From Lingula anatina (lineage: Eukaryota; Brachiopoda; Lingulata; Lingulida; Lingulidae), in the NCBI RefSeq assembly GCF_001039355.2, contig NW_019775617.1, forward strand, positions 75,185 to 139,184: a stretch of DNA of 64,000 bases, in the 5' to 3' direction. The translations under genes were made by a program, and so were the position numbers. Below the pieces are notes generated by a model. The model was not told where the DNA came from. It saw nothing but the letters and a program-made list of their open reading frames with translations, and made no database searches. Of this stretch, positions 1-11,778 are shown in pieces. Numbering within the stretch: position 1 is the stretch's first letter; the number at the start of each line of letters is the position of its first letter.

Positions 1-3000
1 TTGACATACAGCTTAGAATGCCAGCAGAAAAATCTGTTCAAACATCATTTTCGGGTAAAATTAAACAATGCCTTTTGGTAATTCTCTTAGTTATACTACT
101 TGAAACTATATGCTGGCATTTGGTTGGTTTTTGTGACAAAAAAATTGACTTTGTATGCATCTTTAAAGGATCAGTCATTGTTTTTAAACCCACATAGGAT
201 TAAGAATAAAATGATCTTGGTGACAATATAGTTAACAGTCATTTTATGCAACCATGCTCCTAAGATGCTGCTTTTGTGTCCAACTCCCAAACCACTATTT
301 GATTGATTCCTAGAAAAGACATACATGCATGATGGGACATCAAGTAAAGGAGGGCTTTATGATACAGCAATTCATAAATGCTGCCAGCTATGCAGGCATG
401 GCATACCGCAAATTTTTTAAAGAAACATGCGGAGGCAGCTTTCACATATTTCATTACTGTCATTGTCTTCAAGCCATGTCACCATCGGGTCTTATATTGA
501 CTTGAAACAATCAGACTTGTATCCTGAAGTAGATTATTATTTGCTAAACAACGAATTTGAAATCTCAAGGTTGCACTAGAGTGTCCTTCAGTTTTTGAGT
601 TAGACTATTGTTGCTGCAATTGCTGGCATGGCCATGAATATTGTATCCTACCCTTTTAAGCAAGTCATGAAAGTGTTTGGTTAAGAATATCATAATATAC
701 ATGTCATTGATAATAAGTTGTGGTAGATGTATGATTCAGTTGCAGGAATTTTTACGATTAAAATAAGAACTTTTATAGTGAAGTATCTGCAGTATGGTTT
801 GTCCCTTTCAACTTTCTTGCTTTTTGCTTTGACATATAAATGACTATTCATATTAAAGATAAAATCAATGGGTTTTTTGACATATGGAAACATATTCATT
901 TAAAAGTACCATAAAATTAAGCATATTTGGCTCAAAGTCTGTCCACTTTTGTCATACTTCATGACCCACATTAAAGAAATAAAAAATCAAGAAAAAAAAT
1001 ATAGCACAGGGACACAAGTCATGTTTTAATAAGCATGGTTGCTTTAAATTTCCCTTCGACCAGACACCTGTAATAAGATAGCTTAATAGGCTGCTTTGAA
1101 GTTGAATTGACAAGAAGTATAAGCTGCCCCAGGAATGGCCTTGTACAAATCCAACACAGCTTTTATGTCACAAAGGCCGCCATCATTAAGAGGGTAGGCT
1201 GGTTAGAAGACCTGCTTGTTCAGGTGGGCTGGAGTAGGCTTAGAGACTTGTCAAAGCCTCAGCAGCAAGCTATAAGCATTTACTGTAAGCTTCTTACATT
1301 TAGTTCAGGTAAAGATTTTGAAACCAAATTATTTACTTAAACTCAGAAGTTGATTTGTGGACCTTGTGTAACTAGTCGTTCATTATGTAGGGCAAAGCAG
1401 CGAGGACTTAAAACAGGTAGTATTTTAGGATATAAATATTGAAATGGCAATCTTCACGTTGACAGTTAACAGGACAACTTCATATATGAGGTCTGAACTT
1501 TAAGAGTGAAGGTAACAAATTACATGGGTTACAATATTTATACTCACAGGGACTCACCTACAGACACTCTCTCTCTCTCTCATACACACATGCACACACG
1601 CACCCGTGCATATGTTAACACAGATACAAGCATGCAGGCGTATCCACATGCACATACATGACATACACCATGGAAATTGTGAAAGTTGTTCATGTAGCAC
1701 AATCCAGGTCCCCAGAATGGAGCAGATAAGGTCATCTTATGTAACAATGAACAGGTGAAAAACAGGTGGTTTACCTGGTAGACTATATACACAGCTCCTG
1801 TTCTGCTAAGTCTGTGTGGGTGGAACAAGTTTAAAGACGAGGCTGTCAAGTAGCAGTGCACTTAAATAGTAGCATGAGGACTTGCCAAACAAAGAGCATG
1901 AGTGTGTGTGTGTGTGTGTGTATGTGTGTGTGTGTGTTAAGTTACATAGTAAGAAGTTGCTTAGACGTGCAGTTTACGGGTAGTTCATCATTACAGAATG
2001 TATTGATGTCCTTTCAATTAGAGGTAAAGGGAAAGAACAAATGGGGCTCCATTTCTCACTGACAGTTATTTTTAAATCGATTTTTCCAATACATATATTC
2101 TTCATTATATTTTTATTAGTATTTCATCTCCGTTTCCTTTACCACACACACTTATTAAGTTGCAGCTGTTCATTTTTTCTCATCATAATTGCGTATGATT
2201 TATTTGCATAACATGCGCTAAGGTCAAGGCGACATTCTGTGTCAGATGAGACATTGATCTAATAATAGCTCAAGCTGCCAATACAAATGATGGTGTTCAT
2301 TGCCAGCTGTGGGCGCCATTTATAGACATGTAGTTTCTCTGTTCTTGGGGACTTTTTTCCTAGATGTCTGTGGGGAAAAAATATTGTTCTAGGTGTTGTT
2401 CTAGGACAAAAATGATGCATGTGGCATCTTATTAGTTAGAACATGTATGACAATGCAGGCTTCGTTATTGGGCAATTACGGATAACCCTAGCTGCCATTA
2501 GTGTACTTTGTGTTGTTCTACCCTCAAGGTGGCATTACTGTATCTGTGTGCCATGCTGTGAAGCATGTAAAGATATAAATCACATTAATGAAACAGCACT
2601 CGACGTTATGTCTGTAGTTACTTAAAGACAGAAAAAGGAATTGCAGCAAGAATTTCAGCATACTTACATAGTGCAGACATTTGATTTTGTCACATTAAGT
2701 GAGTAGATGTTTTTATGTAGAAGTTTTGGGAAAACATTCTTGTGTATGTGAGTGGATATTTGGTATAAAATTGGATGCAAGAAGGTACCTTTAAAAGCAT
2801 GAAAAGGGTGTCTCTTTCATTGTCTTTGTGACAAATTTAGATTATATTTCTGTATTGATCAAAATATGCATTCAAGTGGAGGCAAGCGAGCAACATCACC
2901 ACACTTTTAGATTAATTCTTTCTGGTATCATTAATTCGTTTAATTAATTATTTTATTTGAATGCTGCTAAACTTTGCTGTTTACAAATTGCAACCTTTTC

Positions 3001-3721
3001 TCAAGGAAAGTGACTAAAAACAGTGGCACATTAGGACACAGCCAACACATTCCCATACGTGTAAAATATATTCAGCATTTGTAAGCGTTCACCACTTCGG
3101 CATTTAAAACCCTCAGTAATATACTGAGGTATTCGACATCCAGTTATAGATTTCCATTGCTTTGATGTGTGTGTGTGTTGAATACCTTGGGACCAGCAGC
3201 TGTCACATGCTCAGCTGAACTGGCATGTAGAAAAAGACTAGCTGTACTCTCAGGTATGAAATGTTATTCTACATTTGGTTGGAACAGTTTCCTGGGCAAT
3301 CATTTGTGAACTGTATATTTGTACATGGAGTGTTGATATAAAATATGTTGTCCTTGGATGTCTTCCTGCTTGTGCCAGCTAGCTTCCAGCAGATGAGTCG
3401 AGCTCAGAACATATGGCGCTCCAGCAGCCATTTTCATTGTTGACCAGTTAACAGCTAGGGAATGTTGTCTCATTTAAGTTGCTGTTGGATTTTAATTGGA
3501 CATCCTTATTTTTTTGTCTTCATGTAAATGTCAATCTACTTCAGTTGAACTGAAGCAGTGAGAAAAGTAATTTGTTTTGTTTACCTGAAGCTGAACATTG
3601 GCAATATGTATTTGAACATAGGTATAAGTTTTGGGGCATTATAATTACAATGATATATCATATATACAGTCCAAGTCTGGGTTAATTACTCCTAAATTTG
3701 ATTTCTATTTTTTATTTGCAG
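1..3721. other. Intronic or upstream sequence of SIPA1L
   Basis: No recognisable exon was found here. The stretch contains CT and CA/GT simple repeats near 1564-1610 and 1900-1937. Its first ~165 bases resemble 47789-47943. Earlier SIPA1L exons are expected to the left of the window or may be too short to see. Confidence 0.4.
1900..1937. repeat. (GT)n microsatellite
   Basis: Almost uninterrupted GT dinucleotide run with one TATG interruption. It produces a spurious Cys-Val open frame. Confidence 0.9.
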
Positions 3722-3881
3722 CACTGGATGTCAATAATGACAAGTCAGACAGTGGTGTAGCACTCAGTGATTCAGCAGAGATGCCTGATGACCACGGAGG
3801 AGGAGGAGATGCAGGGAGATTGGGAGACAGAGGGCGCTATACATCTCATGACCGGCACCTGCCAAGACAAGCTAACCCAAG
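3722..3881 (+). CDS. SIPA1L: SIPA1L coding exon upstream of the zipper
   Basis: The exon follows a T-rich stretch ending TTTGCAG and is closed by a GTAACA donor. It starts with the last two bases of a codon and ends with the first two of a serine codon (AG|C). The 53-residue piece is polar and low-complexity, with an acidic/serine part ([18 protein letters not shown]), a short glycine run and an arginine-rich tail. This is typical of the unstructured linker before the SIPA1L zipper. I do not recognise a domain here. Membership in the gene is inferred from splice phase and position. Confidence 0.6.
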
Positions 3882-4244
3882 GTAACAAGGAGGGAATGAT
3901 TATGTGGAGATTAGAGCTCTGGTTTCTAAATTTCTACCTGATCAATATGTCATTTTGCCTTTTGCAGCAGAATATTATAAATTGAAACATTAATTGTGGT
4001 ACATAAAGCTATGTTTTGATAGAACGTTAGTCATACATTTATTAAAGACTCTGGAGTTAAAAAAAATTAACTTGAAGTATGACCAATACTTTGAACTGCC
4101 AGAAGAAAAACACTTATTGAATTTATTGACTTATCTAAAATGATTTAAGATCAGTGAAATATGGTTTGAAATTGTTGAAGTTATGAGCACAGAATGATAG
4201 AGATAAGATATATGCATTCATGCATGCACACACACACATGCACG

Positions 4245-4295
<51 letters not shown>

Positions 4296-6780
4296 CAAAG
4301 GCTCTCTTTGCCACTAAAAATAAAAGATATTTTCATCTGACCAAAAGCTTACCTTTAAGGGAACTACAGATAACTAAATGGCTTTATTATCAAGGAGAAC
4401 ACATATTTGTGACAGGTATTTCTGATTGTTATTACAGCACTCCTTGGCGCCCAGTACCTCCTGCCTCGGCACAGAGGGTACAGGAGCTAGAGGCCAGATG
4501 TGTGCAGTTGCAGCAAGAGTTAGACAAGGTAAGCAATATGAAATGAAAGTAAGAAGCATGTTTGTTAAAACTGCCCAAAATTTTCTATTTGCAGCACTGC
4601 CTCTTAGGGAAACTATATTATATTTATATATGTAAAATAACTGCTGCAAAGAAGGATTATGATCTTTGACAACAAAATCTTTTGTCCAAGATACTGAAAA
4701 TTTGTTAAAATTTAGAAATGGGCTTAAAAAATTAGAAGAGCATGCCTGAATCCAATCCTTTAAAAATACAATGAAATACCTCTTCCCAGCTTACAGATTT
4801 ATTTATTTTTATTACATAAAGAGCATGTTTAAGTTTTGATAAATGTGTGACCCCTGTAAAGCTACTGTGTGGCTACTCTAACTAGTATCTCTTCCAAGTT
4901 TACAATATATAAAGCATGGATTTCAGGCAGCTTTGTTAATTTGAAAACATTTTAACATAAACAGTGTAAAGTTAGCATTAACTTTGAAAATAGAATTAAT
5001 ATAGAAAGTAAAAGGTTACTTGAATAAACCCAGTATGCTATTGTTAAGTAACTACCTAAAGGCCTACCCAACTACCAGACTCGGCACATAAGGATCCTGA
5101 ATTAACTGGTATATCGGACCACACTACCCGTTTTCAAGGTGTGTGTCAGATCGCATTTCGGAGTATCATACCCCAGAACAAATTTTGTAGGACGACTGCG
5201 GGCTCATCCACGCTCGGCTGAACAACCTTAAACTGTACTCTTACTTTAGAGTACTCTATTTTATTGTCTCTATGGGGGTATATGGGGACTTTACAACATT
5301 CGGTTTGAATGTTTTAACCACTTTTGATAGGGCTTTTTTGCATTGTATTAGATTAATGTGGCAGTCTAAGGTTCATCTAGGTGGCTTTCAAATTTATGCA
5401 CCCGGTTTTAAAATCATATAGCGATTTTACGACAATTGTTTACTATCCAATCAAGGTGACAGCCGAGCGTGGGCTCATCCTGTCGGTGTTCTGACTGATA
5501 CTCCGAAAAGCGATCTGACACACACCTTGAAAACGGGTAGTGTGGTCCGATATACCGGTTAATTCAGGATCCTTATGTGCCGAGTCTGGTAGTTGAGTAG
5601 GCCTGTACCTAGTCACTCTAATAAGTGTTTGTTTATTCATTGCAGTATTCATTTATGGTTAATTTTGTTTTGATTATTTGATTAGTGTTAATAGAAATGA
5701 AAATGCAATTATCCTCAAATGTGGTTAATGAAAATATAAAGCATACTGGCATAGTAGTTAGCATTTACTGTATTGTGTTTCTGGAGTGATCCAACTAGCC
5801 TGCAATGCGTCCCTCCTCTCTGTCCCCCTTCCATCTACCACCCCCAGTACCCCACCCCCCACTTCTCTTACTCTTCCTCATTTATTCTAATCTATACAGA
5901 GTATGTACTGTGATGTCCTCACTTCTGTTTCAGCCCTAAGATGAGCTGGTATGTCCTGCTTTCTTTAAGTGTGAACCTGTCTTCTCTTTTGTCAGCAACT
6001 TGAGCAAACTGTGTGCAATCAAGGTCTATGCTCTATCATTGGGTGCATTTTGTGACATTTGTAGATTCTTAGACATTTGGCATCAACATTTTGTGTTGCT
6101 TTCTGTTCTTCATCCATTTTGCATTTTTTAAAAGTTTTACTCAGTAATGGAGATTAAATTGCATGGAATTTAAGTTGTTTTGGAAACTTTGATGATCCTT
6201 TATAGTTAGAGGGTCTTTTTTTTTCTACAAATCATCTTGAGTGACACCTAGGTAATATGAAAAGAGGAATTTAAAAAAAAACAAGACAAGAATGTACAAA
6301 ATTGCTTCACCAGTATGAGCTGACCTTGATTATACCATTTCTTGCTTATAACAGGAAAGAAGAGCAAAACGGGGGTTGGAAAGTGAAATTGAACACCTGA
6401 AACAAGAAAATCTACTCCTCCTGAGAGCCCTGTATAACAACGACAGGCGTGGCCAAATGCAACTCTGTCGCTTTGGACTCAGAGGTTCAAACCACCACTT
6501 TTGAGAGACAGCTCACTGACACTCACTAACATTTCTTCACTAGGAAACTCAGGGGGGGTTACTACAAGTATTCTTCTCCTCCCCCCCTGGGTTATCATTT
6601 ACTCTGTATATTTGACTTTTCTCATCTCTTACGCAGGAGAGACAAGATAAAGACGCTCTGCAGATGGAGGTCCAGCAGCTGCGACAAGACAATTTACGCC
6701 TTCAGGAAGAATCTCAAACTGCAGCTGCACAGCTACGGAAATTCACAGAATGGTTCTTTAATACCATTGACAGACAGTAA
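3722..6780 (+). CDS. SIPA1L: SIPA1-like Rap GTPase-activating protein, C-terminal exons (partial)
   Basis: Last coding exons of a signal-induced proliferation-associated 1-like protein. This family has a RapGAP domain, a PDZ domain and a C-terminal leucine zipper, and acts on Rap GTPases at junctions and synapses. Exons seen: 3722-3881, 4438-4528 and 6637-6780, with an alternative exon at 6355-6504. Joined phases are consistent (3881 ends in two bases, completed by one base at 4438). The joined C-terminus is a coiled coil. Its motifs [13 protein letters not shown] and QLRKF closely match, from memory, LRQNNQRLQEESQ and QLRKF at the end of human SIPA1L1. The RapGAP and PDZ domains lie beyond the left edge of the window. 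The family assignment rests on the C-terminal coil alone. Which of the vertebrate paralogues it corresponds to cannot be told. Confidence 0.8.
4224..4293. repeat. (CA)n microsatellite with CG core
   Basis: CA repeat with an ATG interruption and a short CGCGCG segment, in the SIPA1L intron before exon 4438-4528. It creates a spurious His-Thr open frame. Confidence 0.9.
4438..4528 (+). CDS. SIPA1L: SIPA1L exon, start of leucine zipper
   Basis: Acceptor TTATTACAG, donor GTAAGC, ends in phase 0. It encodes a short proline-containing linker and then the first heptads of the coiled coil ([17 protein letters not shown]). This lines up with the human SIPA1L1 segment that reads KVYQLEVMLKQLHTDLQK in my memory of it. 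It can join in frame either to the exon at 6355 or to the one at 6637, since both begin at phase 0 with Glu-Arg. Confidence 0.75.
5059..5605. mobile_element. MITE-like DNA transposon with long inverted repeats
   Basis: The two ends are inverted copies of each other: AGGCCTACCCAACTACCAGA on the left, and the reverse complement of the right end reads AGGCCTACTCAACTACCAGA. Similarity is high for about 105 bases and weaker to about 160. The element is flanked on both sides by TACCTA (5053-5058 and 5606-5611), a perfect 6-bp target-site duplication. About 547 bp long with no coding capacity, so non-autonomous. It lies in the intron between SIPA1L exons 4438-4528 and 6355/6637. The transposon superfamily is not assigned. 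Confidence 0.8.
6355..6504 (+). CDS. SIPA1L: SIPA1L alternative last exon (or poison exon)
   Basis: It follows a good acceptor (TTGCTTATAACAG) in phase 0. It reads 49 codons and then TGA at 6502-6504. The first half continues a coiled coil ([17 protein letters not shown]); the rest is a basic tail ending SNHHF. I found no in-frame GT donor inside it. It therefore looks like an alternative terminal exon, or a stop-containing cassette, 132 bp before the normal last exon. Exon 4438-4528 spliced to 6637 gives the form matching vertebrate SIPA1L. No nearby AATAAA was seen, so a poison exon or readthrough into the common 3' UTR is possible. Confidence 0.5.
   Translation, partial: ERRAKRGLESEIEHLKQENLLLLRALYNNDRRGQMQLCRFGLRGSNHHF
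6637..6780 (+). CDS. SIPA1L: SIPA1L last coding exon, end of leucine zipper
   Basis: Acceptor CTCTTACGCAG, phase 0, stop TAA at 6778-6780. The 47 residues carry a heptad pattern of Leu/Val/Met ([19 protein letters not shown]) followed by [16 protein letters not shown] at the end. The match to the extreme C-terminus of vertebrate SIPA1L1 (known from memory) is the main evidence for naming this gene. The zipper mediates dimerisation in the family. Confidence 0.82.
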   Translation, partial: ERQDKDALQMEVQQLRQDNLRLQEESQTAAAQLRKFTEWFFNTIDRQ

Positions 6781-8560
6781 CGGAGAGAGAGCGCCATATC
6801 ACAGTTTTCTACCACTACCTATTATGACAACATGTGTGACTTCAATTTTTTTTTAAATTAAATAGATATAGATGGTATGAATATTTATAAAGAATCCAGC
6901 AAAGCGGCAAGTGATGGAGTAGTTTAGAGGACAGCATATTTCTGACTCAAAAAACAATCAAAATTAACTTAAAAAAAAAAAAAAAACTATGACTGATTTG
7001 ACTAACTTTGCTTAGCCATCAATTAAAATGGTAGTTGCCAGTATACAAGAAGGTGCCAGACATTGTCATTGCAACATACATGACAGTGAACACAATTTGT
7101 GCATTTTTGTTGAGACATCAAGATTATGACTATTTTTGTGTGAAATGATGAGTTTCATTACAGGAGTTTATTGCTTATTAATTAAATGTTTGATTAATGT
7201 TTTGAGTTTCATTGGTTTTGTGCAAGCTTATTGTTATCATTTTAAAATGTCTCATTTTAAGACATCAGTACATAATTTTTAGACACTGTACACTTGCTAG
7301 AACTGAGGATATCATGTTGTAGATTTATTGAAGAATCGCGTTCAATAGTACACCCAGAATCTCAAGTGGTACTCAGCATCATATCATCTTTTTCATTGTG
7401 TATATATATTTTTTCATATCAGTCATTGTCTGTGAGGTATTCTGTCAATCTTTATTCACAATATTTAAGAAATCTGAAATCTTTAAGAAGTCAGTGGAAT
7501 CTTGGTAGATATCAAAGGGTAATGTTGTGTTTTTATTTTTAATTTTTTTTGACATTGGGAATGGGGTATAAACAGATATTTTCTTTTTTAATGTCAGTCA
7601 GTGGTTTAAGCATCTTACTTGAATATATACTGTGTACCAAAATAAATTACAGTTGATGGCATTTCATATTTCAAAGCGTTATATAACATGGTCTATTCAT
7701 TCAAAAAAACTGACACTGCAACTTTTTTGAAAACTTTGAAACATGAAGAATATTATATTTATTCATCCATGTAGATTCTGAAAGTGCTACATGTATTTCT
7801 TATAGGGGTGCATTATATATTTGTGAAATATTGCATTCAACAAGCATTCAAATGAATCTTCACCATGCTCATTTGCCACCAAATCTGTACCAAATTGTTT
7901 AAGAAACTCTCTTGTTTCAGTGGTTTAGAATTGATTTTCTTAACATGTGTACCTAGAGGGCCATGATACCTGTGCTGCATGACTGACTGATTTCAGATGT
8001 GATAGTTGGTGTGTTTACCACCTTTGTATTATACTGTCATATCCCAACTTTCAGGGTAAATATGATAGGAGTTTGGATTGCATATTTAACAAGTAAAAAA
8101 ATTGAAATTAAAACTGATATGTGACGCTAGATACCTCTAATGGCAGTAGAGTCATTTAATGTAAGGCAGAAGCAGAAATAACAGTTGTATGTGAATGCAT
8201 GTATCTTAATGGCATTAGGATGGAGTTCCTTTTTTGTATCAAATAAGGAAGTTGTTTGACTGATAAGCATAAAATGGTTTGCATATGCCATGTTTGAACC
8301 AGTTTTTTCTTATTTCTAGAAAAAGGTTCGAAATTTGATATCATACATTTATTAAAGTTAAGATAAGTTATTAAATATAGAAAACTCTAGCAAAATCCAT
8401 TTTTATTGAGTATTTCATGCTAATATTTCACTCCTATGCCTTTTAGATATTTGTCTTCGGTTCTTATTCAGAATATCTTTTATCTTATGAATGGACATCA
8501 GTCACAGTGTATCATATCATTTGTAAATTAATTAATTGTGTCAGACTGGGTCAGGATTTG
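6781..8560 (+). other. Probable SIPA1L 3' UTR
   Basis: AT-rich sequence without a convincing reading frame directly after the SIPA1L stop. Candidate poly(A) signals AATAAA occur at 7641-7646 and 8705-8710. The true end of the transcript cannot be told from sequence alone. Confidence 0.4.
7641..7646 (+). terminator. Candidate poly(A) signal of SIPA1L
   Basis: First AATAAA on the + strand after the SIPA1L stop, about 860 bases downstream, in AT-rich sequence. A second one lies at 8705-8710. The motif is common by chance in AT-rich DNA. Confidence 0.3.
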
Positions 8561-9232
8561 TGTTATCCTCCTCCATAGTACATTAGATCAGGAGGGTTTG
8601 TTTGTATTTGTATTTGTGTACAGTCATTTGTATTATTTAGGCAACACTCATTGGTCATGGACGTTGTAAATATGACATCAATCTCCTGAAGCTTCATATC
8701 ATTGAATAAATTTGTTATTATATCTTGATTATGCATGTTTTGTAAGAGTTGTTTATTTAAAAAATGACATGTAAAATTGTTACAGTGTTGGATGCAAGAT
8801 TTGTATGAAGAAGAATGGTAAAAGTGGATAGAAAGAGTGATGGTGTCCACGGGATGATGTCTTTTTGTTTCAAGCAACTGTTTATAGCCTTTCTTATTCA
8901 TTCCCACTCTCCCTTCATCTTGTTCCGTTGGTATGCCAAAATATCGAAAAGCATTGTCAGCCTTTTTGGAATTTGGCCCAAAACAAAACTTTCATAAATG
9001 GATTCTGCTGGGAAATTATCTGGCCTTTGCTGGGTCTCCAACAGACCAGGTTCAGTTGAGAAACGGTCATTAATTTGACTTTTTTCACCCTTAGTCATTT
9101 ATTAACTGGACCCTTACTCATTAATCACAACTTAATGTTTGCTCTTCACAATAAGATACAGTAAAACATCAAAACAACACCAATATATGTATTAGTAGGG
9201 GCCTCCATACTTGGTATGTACATTTAGTTCAG

Positions 9233-9362
9233 ACTAAGGGCCCCATTCCCAATGAAACTATTCTTCTAAGGTAGATTAAACTCTGCGGGGACTCTCTCTG
9301 AATGAAGTCAGATTGACAGATTAACTCGCCTCCTCCTTGTGTTGAGTAGAATACAGAAAAGC
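9233..9362 (+). repeat. Diverged repeat end related to 62814-62942
   Basis: Shares ordered blocks with 62814-62942: CCCATTCCCA, then GACTCTC(T/G)CTGA about 50 bases later, then TCCT followed by AGTAGAATACAGAAAAGC. Both copies are about 130 bp. Similarity is patchy and was judged by eye, so this is a probable old transposon end. Confidence 0.4.
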
Positions 9363-9818
9363 TGATGATTAAACAAGTACGTTGGAAGTAAGTCGCGAAT
9401 TTCGAGGTAGAGATGTTTTGCAACAATGTGTTGCACTCTCTACAATTTAAAATAGCCTCAATAGATCGGTTAGCATACTTTTCAAAGTAACCATGCTGAT
9501 CTTGCATATTAAACAATATGGGTCACTGTAGTTTATTTGCAGCACTAGATAACGAAAATATTTCTGAAGGAGTTGGTGGGAGCCTTTTTTTTCCAAGCAT
9601 GAAAACGTCTTTTCTCGAAATCTTGCATTTTGTATTTAGAGACAAATGAAGGGCGCTTTGTCTGACACGTTGGTCTATGGCATATAATTGGCATCTCTGC
9701 TATTAAGCAACAGTGTAATATTTAATGATGCAAATATTCAATAAATAAGGACTGGTCCATCATTCTCTGCATTCCTGCCCCCCCAGTCTATCAGATCATG
9801 ATGCCTGTGCTTTTACAT

Positions 9819-10824
9819 CACAGCCTGCATTGTGGTAGTTGCGACGGTTGTGATCCTCACAACCTGGTGGAGATCATATCAGTTTTTCAATCAATTATTT
9901 CGTTGCTCTTAACATCTTTCTACTTAAAATTGACACCTTTAATTGTCAAAGCTTAACACAATTTCACAAATGAATCACATTTTATAGTCTTACAGATATT
10001 TTAATTACGCAAACTAGCAAAACCACAGATATGAGCTGAGATGGCTCTTATTTGCATGATTGTGTTTGCCGCCTGTCTGACTTGGATGTATTTGATCAAA
10101 ATTTTCATTAACTACGCATCCAATGAGACAATTTACAGCTTTTGGTCAGTAGAATATCGTCAGGGGTTATAATAAAGCAAGGCCATTGCATATATCTTAT
10201 CTCATACTTTTTTAATAACAAAATATATGCTAAGAAGGCGAATTCCTATTTATAAAAGCTATTATAAGTACCGAAAGACATACTATTTAAAGTGACGCAT
10301 GTTACGCCTTTCTAGCCAAAGATCTTTTACAACATATGCAATGTGCTTCGCTCCTCCCAGTTTTCAATTTGGTATTTGTGGTAGTATTTTATAAATTGTA
10401 ATTTGATTTCTGTGCAGTTTTTTTATTACTTAGAGTGCATATCACAAGATAAATCCATCAGTATTGATTCTGTATGAGTTTTGATTATTTGTTTCTTAAT
10501 ATAAACCGTTTTTTGCTTGATTGGGTGCATAGTTGATGAAAATTTGGATTAAATATAGCCAAGTCGGAAAGCCGGCAAACACAATCATGCAAATAAGTGC
10601 CATTTCAGTTCATATCTGTGTTTTTGCTAGTTTTCATGATTAACATACCCGCAAGGCTATAAAATGTGATTTATTGGTGAAATGGCGTTAAGCCTTGTTA
10701 TTTAAAGGCACCAATTCCAAATATAAATATGTTTAAAGCAGTTAAATAATTGATTTAAAAACTGATAAGATCATCTATTAGTTTGTGGAGCACAACCGTC
10801 GCAACTACCACAATGCAGGCTGTG
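9819..10824. mobile_element. 1-kb foldback DNA element with ~300-bp inverted arms
   Basis: The left end CACAGCCTGCATTGTGGTAG is exactly the inverse of the right end. The similarity runs inward for about 300 bases: AACACAATCATGCAAATAAG at 10577-10596 matches the inverse of the sequence near 10050, and AAACTAGCAAAACCACAGATATG-like blocks pair across the middle. There is no coding capacity. I could not find a clean target-site duplication. Non-autonomous foldback or MITE family. Confidence 0.7.
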
Positions 10825-11748
10825 GCCTCCCAGTCAACCACCTGTACTGGTCTTGTATTGGTCACAACGATATCTCACAACTAAGACTTCTGGCAAGGGA
10901 AACGTTCGTATAACGCCTTTAAGGCCTTTTACATTTAGAGTCTCAATTTTAATTTATCTTAATCTTTCTTTATTCAGGTCACGTGGTGACAATCAATTAC
11001 ACAACTCGTCCTTTAAGGGCGTTTAAAGGCAAGTCGTGTATAGAGGTTATCTATACTATGCAAACCTGCAACCAGTCCAACCCCCCTTTCGTTTCCCCCG
11101 CCACACTGTGCGGATCTCGGACAATCGGCCCTTCAGGTCAAACACATACAGAGGCGAGACACCTCTCTCACATCATACTGAACTGAAACAACAGCCGATA
11201 ATATTGAATACGGCAATAAATAGTTATCTAATATAATTCGAATCAGAATTATAAGACGGACACGTTCTATCACCATTTTCATCTCTTCGCAAACACGTGA
11301 TAACGCATCAAAGGAACTTTTATACTTCAATCTAAACTCTAACGTCCCAAAAGCAATCTCAAAGCTTTTAACCAGGGGCGCTGTCAAAACACACGTCCCC
11401 AGGGGTCCTGTTCTGGATCGTGTTATTTTGATAAGAGTTTAACTAAGTTTAATAGTTTAACTAAGACATGAGCCGGCCACCCCCAAACAACTATGCAAGA
11501 AAAACATAGAGATAGGTCTTTTTCTCAAGCACAAAGAATAAATCGAATCAATCATGTGCTACACAATGATAACATGTTCATAATCAGACGTGATTTTCTG
11601 CGAGGTAATACGGGTAGTCTAACGGTGTTCTATCTTTTGAAGTAAAATCCACCCATTCTGCCAAGGCGTAGCCTACTTACAAAATTGTCTGATAACAAAA
11701 GATGAAATTTGAAAGACTTAAAGCACGTGGAAATACTTATATTACAGT

Positions 11749-11778
11749 TTTATTTGCATAAGAATACAGTTGTTTATT
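11749..11778 (-). terminator. Candidate EAG poly(A) signals
   Basis: Two AATAAA motifs on the - strand (TTTATT at 11773-11778 and 11749-11754 on the + strand), about 1.3 kb after the EAG stop. They are the nearest ones seen. Low weight because the region is AT-rich. Confidence 0.25.

Noticed and set aside
4220-4546. 108-codon frame starting with His-Thr repeats
   Set aside because: It begins in the CA microsatellite and overlaps the SIPA1L exon in a different frame from the one supported by splice phase and similarity.
6481-6500. A splice donor inside the 6355 exon to let it join the 6637 exon
   Set aside because: The GT sites present are in the wrong phase or poor; joining would shift the zipper out of frame.
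10983-11387. Overlapping frames on both strands in the SIPA1L-EAG interval
   Set aside because: Both directions look equally protein-like, and neither has a recognisable motif or splice partner.
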